NCBI GenBank assembly: GCA_022414725.1
Contig: CM039462.1
Location: forward strand, 19,680,470 to 19,744,469
DNA from: Microglena sp. YARC
Taxonomy: Eukaryota; Chlorophyta; Chlorophyceae; Chlamydomonadales; Chlamydomonadaceae
Length of the DNA: 64,000 bases
Reading direction: 5' to 3'
This document shows, in pieces, positions 33,288 to 38,829 of this stretch. The first letter of the stretch is position 1. Every line of letters begins with the position of its first letter. Both the position numbers and the translations under genes were made by a program. The notes under the pieces were generated by a model. It was not told the origin of the DNA and did not search any database. It saw nothing but the letters and a program-made list of their open reading frames with translations.

Positions 33288-36200
33288 GTTGTTGTTATTG
33301 TTAATATTAATATTAATAATAAAAACAAGCATGTTTACAAATACTGCTTCCCCCTGCAGTACAAGTTCATCGTTGATGGAAACTGGACATACTCCATGGA
33401 CCACCCCAGTGTTCAAGACGGCCAGAACATCAACAATATTATTAAGGTAGGCTGAGAGAGTCGGGTATATGGCATGCAGATAGCTGGATGTGGTGGTGCT
33501 ACTGGTGAGTGGGTGGGTGAGTTGAGGTGGTGGGTGGGGGTGAGTGGGTGAGAAGAGGCAGTGGTGGGAGGGTGGGTGGGTGACAAGAGGTGGTGGTGAC
33601 GGTGAGTGGGTAAGTAAGTAAGAGGCGGTGGTGGTGGTGGCTGTAGTGGTATTGATGGGTAGTGGAGGTATTGATGGGTGGTGGTAGTGGTGTAGGTGGA
33701 AGTGGTGGTGGCAGTTGGAGATGGCTGTAGGTGGACAGATATAGCCAGGGGTCTCGGGAGGATGCGGAGTGTAATTATTGTTGCTTTTCCATTTTCATGT
33801 GGCCTTACTGGAGATGGTAGCAGAGGTGGAGCAATGTTTATTTGTTGGGCTACACCTGGCAGCTCCCAGCCAGCCACAATACCCAGCCACTAGGTTCAGC
33901 ACAAAGCTTTCAGCTGCACAGGAATGCGCATCATGCCAGCGTTCATACACTACCTAGTTTCAGATCTGGCGCAGGCATGGGGGATCAGAGTTGCCTATAA
34001 GCTGCTACGTGTAGCCTAAAAAAGGAACAGTGAGGTGGAGGTGGGGTGAGATGAGTATTCTGAGAAGGATGCAATGGGAAACATAGATGTTTTCCATTTC
34101 AGAAAGGGGGTCTCCTGGCAGCGATCTGGCATTTGGTGTCTTTCAAGGTTGGGCTACTGGTAGCGATTTGGGTACATGGCCTTAAGGGCCGCCCTGCCAG
34201 GCCGGCCCAAGGGGGTTGGGGGGCGGGGCAGGGGCGGGGCAACAACAACAACAACAACAACAACAAGCTACATCCACATCCATACACACAAAAACAACAA
34301 AAGCAACTACAATAACGCCAACAACAAGTACAACAACAACAACAACAATCTACACTCACATTCATACTCAAACAAGAGCAACAACAGCAACAAGCTAGAC
34401 TCACGTTCAAGCACACAAAACAACAACAACAACAACAACAGCAACAAACAAAACAAAAACAACAAAAACGAAAACAACACTGTCAACAACAAGCTACACT
34501 AACATTCATACACACACAACAACACCAAAGACAACATGGTATACTCACATTCATGCAAACACTCCATGAACAGGTGGTTGCCCCTGGATTGGATGAGGAG
34601 AAGCAAGCAAAGCAGATGCGATACATCTCCAAGGTGCGGCACACATACGGAACGGCTACTAATATTAGTTTTTGAAAAACTAATATTCACCAATATTATT
34701 TTAGTGTCGCAATAATAACAGTTTTTCTAAAAGAACCAAATTCTGCTTAAACAGCTTGTCAGTCTAATTGAAATTGAAATTGAAATTGAAATTGTTACAT
34801 CCGTGTAATACTGTTACTCACAGGACGTGAAGTTAAGGACACCATAGCGTAAGCCGGAGCTAGCTATTGTCACCGTGTATCAGTCAGTCTAATATTAACT
34901 TTGACATTCATGGAAAATCTAAAGATTGTTTTTGCGGGATTAGCCTGTCAAAAACGTAAGTCCGTTTGTTTGTTTGTTTGTGTGTTAGTCTCTGACTACT
35001 TTTTCAGGTTTCACTTCAAATTACAAACAAACGGAACATTCTACACTACTTAACAATTATAAGGCTTATTTACACGGGACAGATTATCACGAGAGCACAT
35101 ATGAGCATTGCATTCAATTATAAAGCAATTCGCAGCGGGCGAGGGGATGTTTGTAAGTCAACCCACCCAAAATGTTAATGCGCGGGGTACTACCCGTAAT
35201 AACCGGGGATTACCCGTATAACCCGCGCAGGACGAACACTAATATGATCCATTCACTCATATTAACTAACTCAGCCTTTCCCTAGTCATATATGTTTGTT
35301 GCAGTCACTATCTCAAGCACTATCTTAATCACTTACTCTCTAACTCCATCACCAACTCACTAACTATATCACTAACTCATTAACTCGTTAACTCACTCAA
35401 TTACTGACTAAATCACTAACCCGGTTACGCAATAAGTCAATCAACACCTCAACAATCCAATATCTACGCCAATGACTACCTCACTAACTCACTGAAGTTA
35501 GTGAACCTCACTAACTCACTGAAGTTAGTTACCTCACTAACTCACTGAAGTTAGTTACCTCACTAACTCACTGAAGTTAGTTACCTCACTAACTCACTGA
35601 AGTTAGTTACCTCACTAACTCACTGAAGTTAGTGAGTTAGTGATGTAATTAGTAATTGAGTAAGTGATGTAATTTGTTATTGAGTTGGTGAGTTAGTGAT
35701 GTAATTAGTAATTGATCAAGTGAAGTAATTATTAATTGAGTATGTGATGTAGTTAGTGATGTAATTAGTGATTGAGTTGGTGATAGGGGTAGGGATTCAG
35801 GTAGAGATTGAGCTTTTGAGGTGGCGCTGGAGTGAGTGAGTGAGTTACTGAGTTAAATCACTCACCAACTCAATTACTAATTACATCACCAACTCAATTA
35901 CTAATTACATCACCAACTCACCAACTCAATTACTTATTACATCACTAACTCACACACTAAATTACTAATTACATTACCAACTCACACACTCAATTACTAG
36001 TTACATCACCAACTCACACACTCAATTACTAATTACATCACCAACTACATCACGAACTCACTGAAGACGTGAACTAGATGAGTAAGTGATGTAGTTAGTG
36101 ATGTAGTAATGTAGTTAGTTGAAATTGAAATTGTTACATCCGAGTAATGTAGTCACCCTCAGAACGTGCAATTATGGACACCACAGCGTAAGCCGGAGCT

Positions 36201-36951
36201 AGCAATAGTCACCGATAGTGATGTGGTTACATCCGTGTATCTACATTACTAACTAAATCACATGATGTAGTTACATCATGTGATGTGATGTGATGTGATG
36301 TGATCTAACTATCTTTTATATTATTAGTGTATAATGTATGTAATGATAATGATAGCGCCTGGTGGGACGTGGTGTTAAGGGAGCCCGCCGTACGCGGGTG
36401 GGAAGCGGTCTCCTACCTCAACTGGACAAGCTACCATCGCGGTTGGCGACGACCTATAATGTATGTAACTACATCACATGATGTAGTTACATCACGACCT
36501 ACATTACTTACTCACTGAAGACGCGGTGTTGGCTTAACTGCTTACTTTGACTGTTGGCGACAGTGTGCCGCTGGTTTGTGTCGGGAGACCCACCTCCTGG
36601 GATTTAATTCCTTAAATAACTAAAAAGTGTCATTCACACTGATGAGCATTTAAAGACTTAATAAACATGCGAACAAGATTCCTTTTTACAGAGCAGTCCA
36701 GAACCCAAAACTTCAAATTAAAATGCAAGCTCGTCGCTTTCTTTCACTCCAAATTCAAATTCAAAAACATGCACTCCTTTCAACAGGGTATTTCTAGAGC
36801 CCCAAACTTCAAACTATGAATGTATTATGTATGCTTGAAATTATGAATGAATACTTAACTGCTTGCTTTCTTTCACTCCTTGCAACAGGGTACTACTCTC
36901 ACGGATGAGGACAAGGCCGATCTCATGAAGAAGATTTGCCCTTGGGAGTAA
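20003..36951 (+). CDS. SEX4: SEX4-like phosphoglucan phosphatase (dual-specificity phosphatase plus CBM48)
   Basis: Eleven exons: 20003-20138, 22184-22286, 23078-23204, 25871-25968, 27535-27644, 28232-28355, 29927-30014, 32155-32259, 33360-33446, 34574-34633 and 36889-36951 (TAA). Lengths total 1101 nt, 366 residues, with every phase matching. Plant SEX4 is of similar size. The protein has an Arg/Ala/Ser-rich start like a plastid transit peptide (about 1-45), a phosphatase domain with [16 protein letters not shown], the acid loop RDFDPFD (Asp156) and the P-loop HCTAGLGRAP (Cys189, Arg195), then a CBM48 with GLDIGW and DGNWTY. The family removes phosphate from starch glucans in the chloroplast so that amylases can proceed. 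The order DSP then CBM fits SEX4 and not LSF2, which lacks the CBM. The start codon is the least certain part. Confidence 0.9.
20160..20330 (+). repeat. Purine-rich GGGAGGG tract
   Basis: GGAGGGTAA and GGGAGGAAGG units at the start of SEX4 intron 1, almost free of pyrimidines on this strand. Confidence 0.85.
20330..20970 (+). repeat. Tandem repeat with GTGTGCACTCATTGCAGGGG, plus (AGT)n and (GAT)n
   Basis: Four copies of CTTGGGTGTGCACTCATTGC, AGGGGTAGA and AGAAAGAGCA occur near 20325, 20460, 20745 and 20945. Two AGT/GAT microsatellites (about 20577-20612 and 20807-20842) lie between them. The unit's TCATTGCAGGGG resembles the 3' splice site of exon 2 (CTTATTGCAGGGG). Confidence 0.75.
21000..21060 (+). 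repeat. Telomere-like CCCTAAA patch
   Basis: GGGTTAACGG, then AACCTAAACCCTAAACCCTA AATCC. Similar CCCTAAA strings recur at 22320-22510 and 25170-25860. Confidence 0.8.
21180..21835 (+). repeat. C-rich tandem repeat with CAACAGGGCGCATCAAC
   Basis: Five copies of CAACAGGGYGCATCAACxC (near 21275, 21343, 21415, 21585, 21713) are separated by CCCCACCC-type sequence. The later ones include TTGATCCTTG and AGAAGCAGCGCAGTGACYC. A C run occupies about 21560-21583. Confidence 0.85.
21842..22173. mobile_element. hAT-like MITE on the SEX4 exon 2 splice acceptor
   Basis: The element starts AGGGGAACGGCAATATGACA and ends ATGCCGATCCCTA, with an interior of ATATCATATGAT palindromes and three internally repeated GCAATTTGTATGATATCATA blocks. 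The flanking octamers are CTTTTTGC (21834-21841) and CTTATTGC (22174-22181), a 7 of 8 match for an 8-bp target-site duplication typical of hAT elements. The right octamer plus AG is the 3' splice site of exon 2. Confidence 0.8.
22287..22560 (+). repeat. Tandem copies of the exon 2 donor
   Basis: Three further copies of CGCTTACATACAAGTACGTG GCCTGCAC (about 22357, 22437 and, diverged, 22518) follow the real exon 2 end, separated by CCCTAAACCCTTAACC. The unit is about 80 bp. Each copy carries the last about 14 exon bases and the 5' splice site. Confidence 0.85.
22712..22795 (+). repeat. Dispersed repeat (ACTTGGTTACxT...CAGCCAGCAATTTGG...)
   Basis: ACTTCAACTTGAACTTGGTT, then CCAGCCAGCAATTTGGATGC and CATCTCCGGCAGGAAAAA. 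It is the same family as 4550-4630, 37100-37175 and 49157-49235. In the MED13-like intron this family was captured into a tandem array. Confidence 0.8.
22925..23047 (+). repeat. TTGGTGGTTGGCCCC repeat followed by (TATT)n
   Basis: 22925-22990 matches 12638-12720. It is followed by about fifteen TATT units, then directly by the exon 3 polypyrimidine region. Confidence 0.85.
23078..23204 (+). CDS. SEX4: SEX4-like exon 3: start of the phosphatase domain
   Basis: Acceptor CTTTGCAG|CCAT, donor CTGCAG|GTATGT. It encodes [17 protein letters not shown], then the SCLQT and FCLQ motifs that mark the laforin/SEX4 subgroup of dual-specificity phosphatases. Confidence 0.9.
23235..23400 (+). repeat. Dispersed repeat with GTCGCATGAAGAAGTCCCTACC
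   Basis: GTCGCATGAAGAAGTCCCTA, CCGCCTCGAGGGT, GAGGGTCCCTTTAACACCAC and CGCCCCTCCAGGTGTTATC recur at 49835-49945 with few changes. Confidence 0.7.
23440..23640 (+). repeat. Dispersed repeat, CTCCGCCAATTTCCG family
   Basis: GTGTTGTCCGTCTGACTGTC, CTTGGCCCTAACTGGCCC, CTCTCCGCCAATTTCCGCAT and CGCTTGCGACGCGTC. Homologous to 26680-26825 and, in reverse, 19490-19700. Confidence 0.75.
23785..24000 (+). repeat. Dispersed SINE-like repeat, copy 1
   Basis: CATCAGCCTTACAGGCCTGC, CCCTTGCCAGGTACCCAAAT, GAGATCTTCCCTCCGCGGTG and CTGTGAAACAAAAAC align along about 210 bases with 62565-62795, same orientation, with substitutions throughout. No open frame is shared. Confidence 0.75.
24030..24560 (+). repeat. 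About 105-bp tandem repeat carrying the exon 4 acceptor
   Basis: Five copies, each with CACCACACAGGAGAGCTGTG, ATGTGGAATATAAATGGTAC, CTAGTCAGACTGCC, ATCATATGATATxATATTGC and CGTTCCCTACT. The first part copies the exon 4 start (CACGCAG|GAGAACTGTGACATGG). The second part is the reverse complement of the hAT-like MITE end, so a MITE-bearing intron end was itself amplified. Confidence 0.9.
24625..25160 (+). repeat. 13-bp satellite (ACACCACAACATC)n
   Basis: About forty imperfect copies of ACACCACAACATC and ACACCAAAACATC. The Thr/His open frame here is a repeat translation. Confidence 0.95.
25160..25870 (+). repeat. About 90-bp tandem repeat: exon 4 start plus telomere-like CCCTAAA
   Basis: Eight copies of CATCCACCACGCAGGAGAAC TGTGATGTAGAATACTAAAC followed by CCTAAACCCTAATCCCTAAC and AAATCCTAAACCCTAACCCC. 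The array ends at the real exon 4, where the stop-creating TAGAATACTAA of the copies is replaced by ATGGAATACTTC. Copies at 25400-25860 are almost identical. Confidence 0.95.
25871..25968 (+). CDS. SEX4: SEX4-like exon 4
   Basis: GAG|AAC start after CCACGCAG, donor GTAAG|GTACGC (phase 2). It encodes [19 protein letters not shown] and then [10 protein letters not shown], the helix and strand before the acid loop. It is preceded by 13 decayed copies of its own first about 25 bases. Confidence 0.9.
26120..26560 (+). repeat. Copies of the exon 4 end and donor in intron 4
   Basis: GGACATCCAACATGTCAGGT TCCCTGCAAGGTACGCTGCT (about 26132-26172) and a more diverged copy at 26525-26565 repeat the last about 35 bases of exon 4 and its donor. 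Between them lie about 230-bp units with GTTGGTGxTGGTGG and CAGTGATAGCACCAG. Confidence 0.85.
26640..26830 (+). repeat. Dispersed repeat, CTCCGCCAATTTCCG family
   Basis: CTGGCCCTAACTGCCTCATA, TCGATTCCGTTGCCACCTGT and TGTCGCTTGCGACGCC. Same family as 23440-23640. Confidence 0.75.
26922..27534 (+). repeat. 90-bp tandem repeat carrying the exon 5 acceptor
   Basis: Six 90-bp copies of ATGTGCCCCCCGCAGGGACT TTGACCCTTCTGACTTGCAC CAGCACACTCAAAACATATA ATGCCCCCTCATAACACACC end exactly at exon 5. Each repeats the acceptor and about 25 exon bases (GGACTTTGATCC...GACTTGC). In several copies GCAGGG has become GCATGG, which removes the AG. Confidence 0.95.
27002..27141. mobile_element. hAT-like MITE inserted in the 90-bp array, with perfect 8-bp TSD
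   Basis: It starts TAGGGAACGGCAATATGATA and ends GCCAGTCCCAA. The octamer CTCATAAC is present at 26994-27001 and again at 27142-27149, an exact 8-bp target-site duplication. This supports assignment to the hAT superfamily. The element is 140 bp and non-coding. Confidence 0.88.
27535..28355 (+). CDS. SEX4: SEX4-like exons 5-6: catalytic loop
   Basis: Exon 5 (27535-27644) encodes the acid loop RDFDPFDLR and runs to VYIHCTAG. Exon 6 (28232-28355) continues [18 protein letters not shown] and ends in phase 2 at ATCAG|GTAGG. The P-loop HCTAGLGRAP is thus split by the intron after the first Gly codon base. Cys189 (nucleophile), Arg195 and Asp156 are all present, so an active enzyme is expected. One extra residue lies between the acid and the P-loop relative to plant SEX4. 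Confidence 0.92.
27780..28160 (+). repeat. ACATACATACATGGACTG-type repeats
   Basis: Loose repeats of ACATACATACAGGACTGTAA and TGTATCGTTCAATATCAATA AAGTAC (the latter three times, 28056-28165) in SEX4 intron 5. Confidence 0.75.
28430..28975 (+). pseudogene. Three partial copies of SEX4 exon 6
   Basis: Copies near 28448-28550, 28636-28716 and 28890-28970 contain CTGGCCTACATGAACTGGGT, AGGCTGAGGCCTTGCTCACT and GTGGAATCCATCAGGTAGG. They keep the donor but lack the exon start with the catalytic Arg. The first is still open in frame. The array is interrupted at 28735-28870 by a GCGC-rich insertion. They could be decoy or alternative exons. Confidence 0.8.
28980..29926 (+). repeat. About 130-160-bp tandem repeat carrying the exon 7 acceptor
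   Basis: Seven copies of CTTGACTTCTGCAGGTCTCT GCCACAGCTGATATGCTGCT CGACCTCAAGCCCAT and GTGTGCACAATTTCATCCCT end at the real exon 7. They copy the acceptor and about 60 exon bases, which decay into GTGCACAATTTCATCCC. Confidence 0.92.
29927..30014 (+). CDS. SEX4: SEX4-like exon 7: link between phosphatase and CBM48
   Basis: Acceptor TTCTGCAG|GTCT, donor ATCAGG|GTAGGT, phase 0 exit. It encodes [19 protein letters not shown], which corresponds to the NATxDILxGL...VTL segment of plant SEX4. Confidence 0.88.
30203..30253 (+). repeat. Poly-G tract, 51 bases
   Basis: Uninterrupted G from 30203 to 30253, the longest homopolymer in the window, followed by a G-rich minisatellite. Confidence 0.95.
30254..30915 (+). 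repeat. G-rich minisatellite, about 62-bp unit
   Basis: About ten copies built from GGGGTCTAGAGGTGGAGGTG, GAGAATGGGGTGGCCAAGGA and GGTGGGGAGGGGCGGTGG. Two unit types (GATGGGGTC and GATAATATC) alternate. The Gly/Arg/Trp-rich frames are repeat translations. Confidence 0.95.
31130..31275 (+). repeat. Short repeats with GCTGCTGTACACCACACCAG
   Basis: AGCAGGCTGCTGTACACCA occurs four or five times with small changes. Confidence 0.7.
31480..31735 (+). repeat. GGTTGGGTGTTGGGTTGG minisatellite
   Basis: Repeats of GGTTGGAGGTTGGGTGTTGG and GGTCGGGTGTT in SEX4 intron 7, all G/T on this strand except a few A. Confidence 0.9.
31755..32145 (+). repeat. CCAATCCAACCCAATCC repeat with GAGCAGCCCAGAGTTTGCC
   Basis: Three about 130-bp units of GACGGTGAGCAGCCCAGC(A) then (CCAATCCAA)n, running up to exon 8. 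Confidence 0.9.
32155..33446 (+). CDS. SEX4: SEX4-like exons 8-9: CBM48 domain
   Basis: Exon 8 (32155-32259) encodes [18 protein letters not shown] and ends at the GSYQ turn. Exon 9 (33360-33446) gives [18 protein letters not shown] to NIIK. Trp270 and Trp306 occupy the positions of glucan-binding aromatic residues in CBM48 modules (SEX4, AMPK beta). Both exons are phase 0. The module ties the phosphatase to glucan surfaces. Confidence 0.9.
32800..33030 (+). repeat. About 37-bp repeat (GTACATATGGTATCTCACAA)
   Basis: Six copies of AGTACATATGGTATCTCACA AAGTATGCTTGGAA in SEX4 intron 8. Confidence 0.9.
33119..33320 (+). repeat. (GAT)n and (TAG/TTA)n microsatellites
   Basis: (ATG)n at 33120-33144, then (AGT)n, (TTA)n, (CTA)n and (TTA)n to 33320. 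Confidence 0.95.
33475..33730 (+). repeat. GGTGGGTGGGTGA-type repeat
   Basis: Irregular GGTGGTGG and GTGAGTGGGTGA units in SEX4 intron 9. Confidence 0.85.
34235..34540 (+). repeat. (AAC)n microsatellite with ACACTCACATTCATAC repeats
   Basis: Blocks of AAC units separated by four copies of AAGCTACAxTCACATTCATA. Confidence 0.95.
34574..34633 (+). CDS. SEX4: SEX4-like exon 10
   Basis: Acceptor ATGAACAG|GTGG, donor CCAAG|GTGCGG, 20 codons, phase 0. It encodes [20 protein letters not shown], the charged helix after the CBM that is also present in plant SEX4. Confidence 0.8.
34780..34890 (+). repeat. Repeat pair (with 36115-36215)
   Basis: (ATTGAA)n, GTTACATCCGTGTAAT, GTTAAGGACACCATAGCGTA and AGCCGGAGCTAGC recur at 36115-36215 in the same intron. 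Confidence 0.8.
35060..35240 (+). repeat. Dispersed repeat with GGGGTACTACCCGTAAT
   Basis: GATGTTTGTAAGTCAACCCA, CCCAAAATGTTAATGCGCGG and CGCGCAGGACGAACAC are homologous to 48215-48310. The left part (ACACGGGACAGATTATCACG) resembles 37770-37815. Confidence 0.7.
35440..36110. repeat. Mirror and inverted arrays of CACTAACTCACTGAAGTTAG and ATTACTAATTACATCACC
   Basis: 35490-35640 has five copies of CCTCACTAACTCACTGAAGT TAGTTA. 35640-35790 has TGATGTAATTAGTAATTGAG units, and 35860-36050 has the reverse complement CAATTACTAATTACATCACC. The two halves can pair over about 150 bases in SEX4 intron 10. Confidence 0.85.
36760..36800 (+). pseudogene. Copy of the exon 11 acceptor
   Basis: CACTCCTTTCAACAGGGTAT TTCT repeats the true acceptor CACTCCTTGCAACAGGGTAC TACT about 104 bases downstream. 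It is another exon-edge duplicate. Confidence 0.75.
36889..36951 (+). CDS. SEX4: SEX4-like exon 11 and stop
   Basis: Twenty codons plus TAA, encoding [20 protein letters not shown]. It resembles the C-terminal helix of plant SEX4. Confidence 0.8.
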   Translation, partial: GTTLTDEDKADLMKKICPWE

Positions 36952-37099
36952 TTTCGTTTGTTAGCCCCAGGAATTTATTAGGCGGTCAGAAATATAACAA
37001 CTCCGCCTGCATCCCAACGTGGTATAGAAACCATCCCTTGATGTGTGCGTGCATTCTTGCACTGCGGCCAGGTCAAGTGGGTGGATATACCCGGTGCTT

Positions 37100-37175
37100 G
37101 AACTTTGCTAATTAGCTTCAGCCAGACATCTGGCCGCTCGCCGTCTTGGGCAGTAAAAATAAATTTACCAGGAAG
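37100..37175 (+). repeat. Dispersed repeat, CAGCCAGxAATTTGG family
   Basis: CTTCAGCCAGACATCTGGCC GCTCGCCGTCTTGGGCAGTA AAAATAAATTTACCAGGAAG. See 22712. Confidence 0.8.
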
Positions 37176-37254
37176 TTGTGAACATAAAGAAAGTACCAGT
37201 ATTGATTACTCTCAGGGGTTAATTTCTGACCGGGTCTTCGAGGGCTTTGTAGGC

Positions 37255-37585
37255 TTGGCAATTTTACTACCGCCCGCTATTTAGTTACACCCAAGTGTTA
37301 CACTGGTTACACTGGAAGTGTCGATTATTTAGTACCGCCCTTGATGTAGCAGAGACTCTTCCTCTATCTCTGTTTTGCACCACACGACACCTGGTGTGCC
37401 CTCTGCTGGGGAGCGGGGGGGCCCCGGGGTCACCCTGTTGTCCGTTCGTTTGTTTGTGCAACTGCCCCTCCGAGTCAAAGCCTGACCTGAAGCCAACGGT
37501 CTCATAACTAACTGGCTCGGTTCTGTTGCAAACACTCTCCGCAAATGGTCTGTATCGCTTGCAACGCTGCCTAGGACTTGCTTCT
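37255..37585 (+). repeat. Fragments of the ACCGCCC-end and CTTGCGACGC repeat families
   Basis: ACTACCGCCCGCTATTTAG, ACACTGGTTACACTGGAAGT and ACCGCCCTTGATGTAGCAGA resemble the left end of 2674-3921. 37430-37580 (TTGTCCGTTCGTTTG, ACACTCTCCGCAAATGG) belongs to the 23440 family. Confidence 0.6.
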
Positions 37586-37599
37586 GTTCGATTGGAGAT

Positions 37600-38820
37600 T
37601 TCATTATGAATTCGAAGATGAATACCCGAATGAGATCAATGAAAAAGGGATTACTCCCTTTAAATTGTCCGTTAGTTGGTCACAAATCAACATTTTCAGG
37701 TTTCATGATAAACAGCAAAAACTTGAACATCCTATGTCTTAGAGCTCGCCTTTGAGCATTTAGACTTATTTATACCAGTTAGATTCTCATGAAAGCACAT
37801 ATGAGCATCGCAATTCACGAAAAGGAGCTCAGGTTGGGCCAAATAGCTACAATTAAAGGACAACAATTTGATTCAAGGGTACCTTACTGCCTTGAGCTAA
37901 CATTCCAAATTTTAACCATTCAAACATGTACGTATTCATCTTTGGGGGAATATAAATGTTCTCAAAAATCGGAGGCTAAAACATTTAAGCTAAAAATCCA
38001 TGAAACCTTCCCCTTGGGCACTTAAGCCATAATAAGCACGGACTTCACCCACACCTGACGCAAACCTCCGAGAGTAGGGTTGGCCCACGGAGATGAAGCC
38101 ACGCCAACTAAGTAAGGGTCTAAGGTCAGTCGTCTTCACCGAATTCCCCACGCATTGCGGAATACCTTTGTTTCCGCGAGTGCAACCATTTAATTGATTT
38201 AATGCGTCCACTCAACTGTTTGGCGTTTCCGCTGACTTTGGTGCTTGCGCACAGGCCGAGATAGGAGGTGGACAGGTGGACAGGAGACGCAGCCAACATT
38301 CGCCAGCGTGGCAGCCTGGACGCCACAAACTGCCGGAACGGTGTGTCCCGTTCACGTCTGGGCCCAAACATGCAATACCTTGTAAATATTCCCTAAAATC
38401 AACCACTCCTCTGATTAATCTCATTTTGTGTGCATCAAATTATTAAAAATAAAGCCGATCTCCACATATTCATTGCATAACACTCCAGGCACGTTCAATA
38501 CTGCTAAAAACCAATAGCCCTGAAAATGGTCCTCATTTCGTTACGTTGTAGTTAGCAATGCTTCAACATTCATCGATTCGCTTCAAATAAATCATATTCA
38601 ATTTAAATGAAAAAATGCAATCAACTTAGGTAAATACAATTCAATTTGTTATTAACATTCTATTAAATTAAATTATAATTGATTCAGATGACTTGAATCA
38701 GATACCTTACAGGCCGCTTCACATTTTCCTTAATACATATTTAAATTTGGGCAAGCCCAATAGCCCCAAGGGACTTAGGAAAATCAGCGTTAGCAAGCTT
38801 CATCATTGTCATACTTGAGT
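37600..38820. other. No gene recognised
   Basis: AT-rich, apparently low-copy sequence with a short stretch like 35060-35100 at 37770-37815. I see no splice-bounded coding segment or domain. Confidence 0.4.
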
Positions 38821-38829
38821 TTGCACAAG

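Noticed and set aside
32155..34633. Reading the CBM region as a separate AMPK-beta-like gene
   Set aside because: The exons are phase-continuous with the phosphatase exons, and the order matches SEX4.
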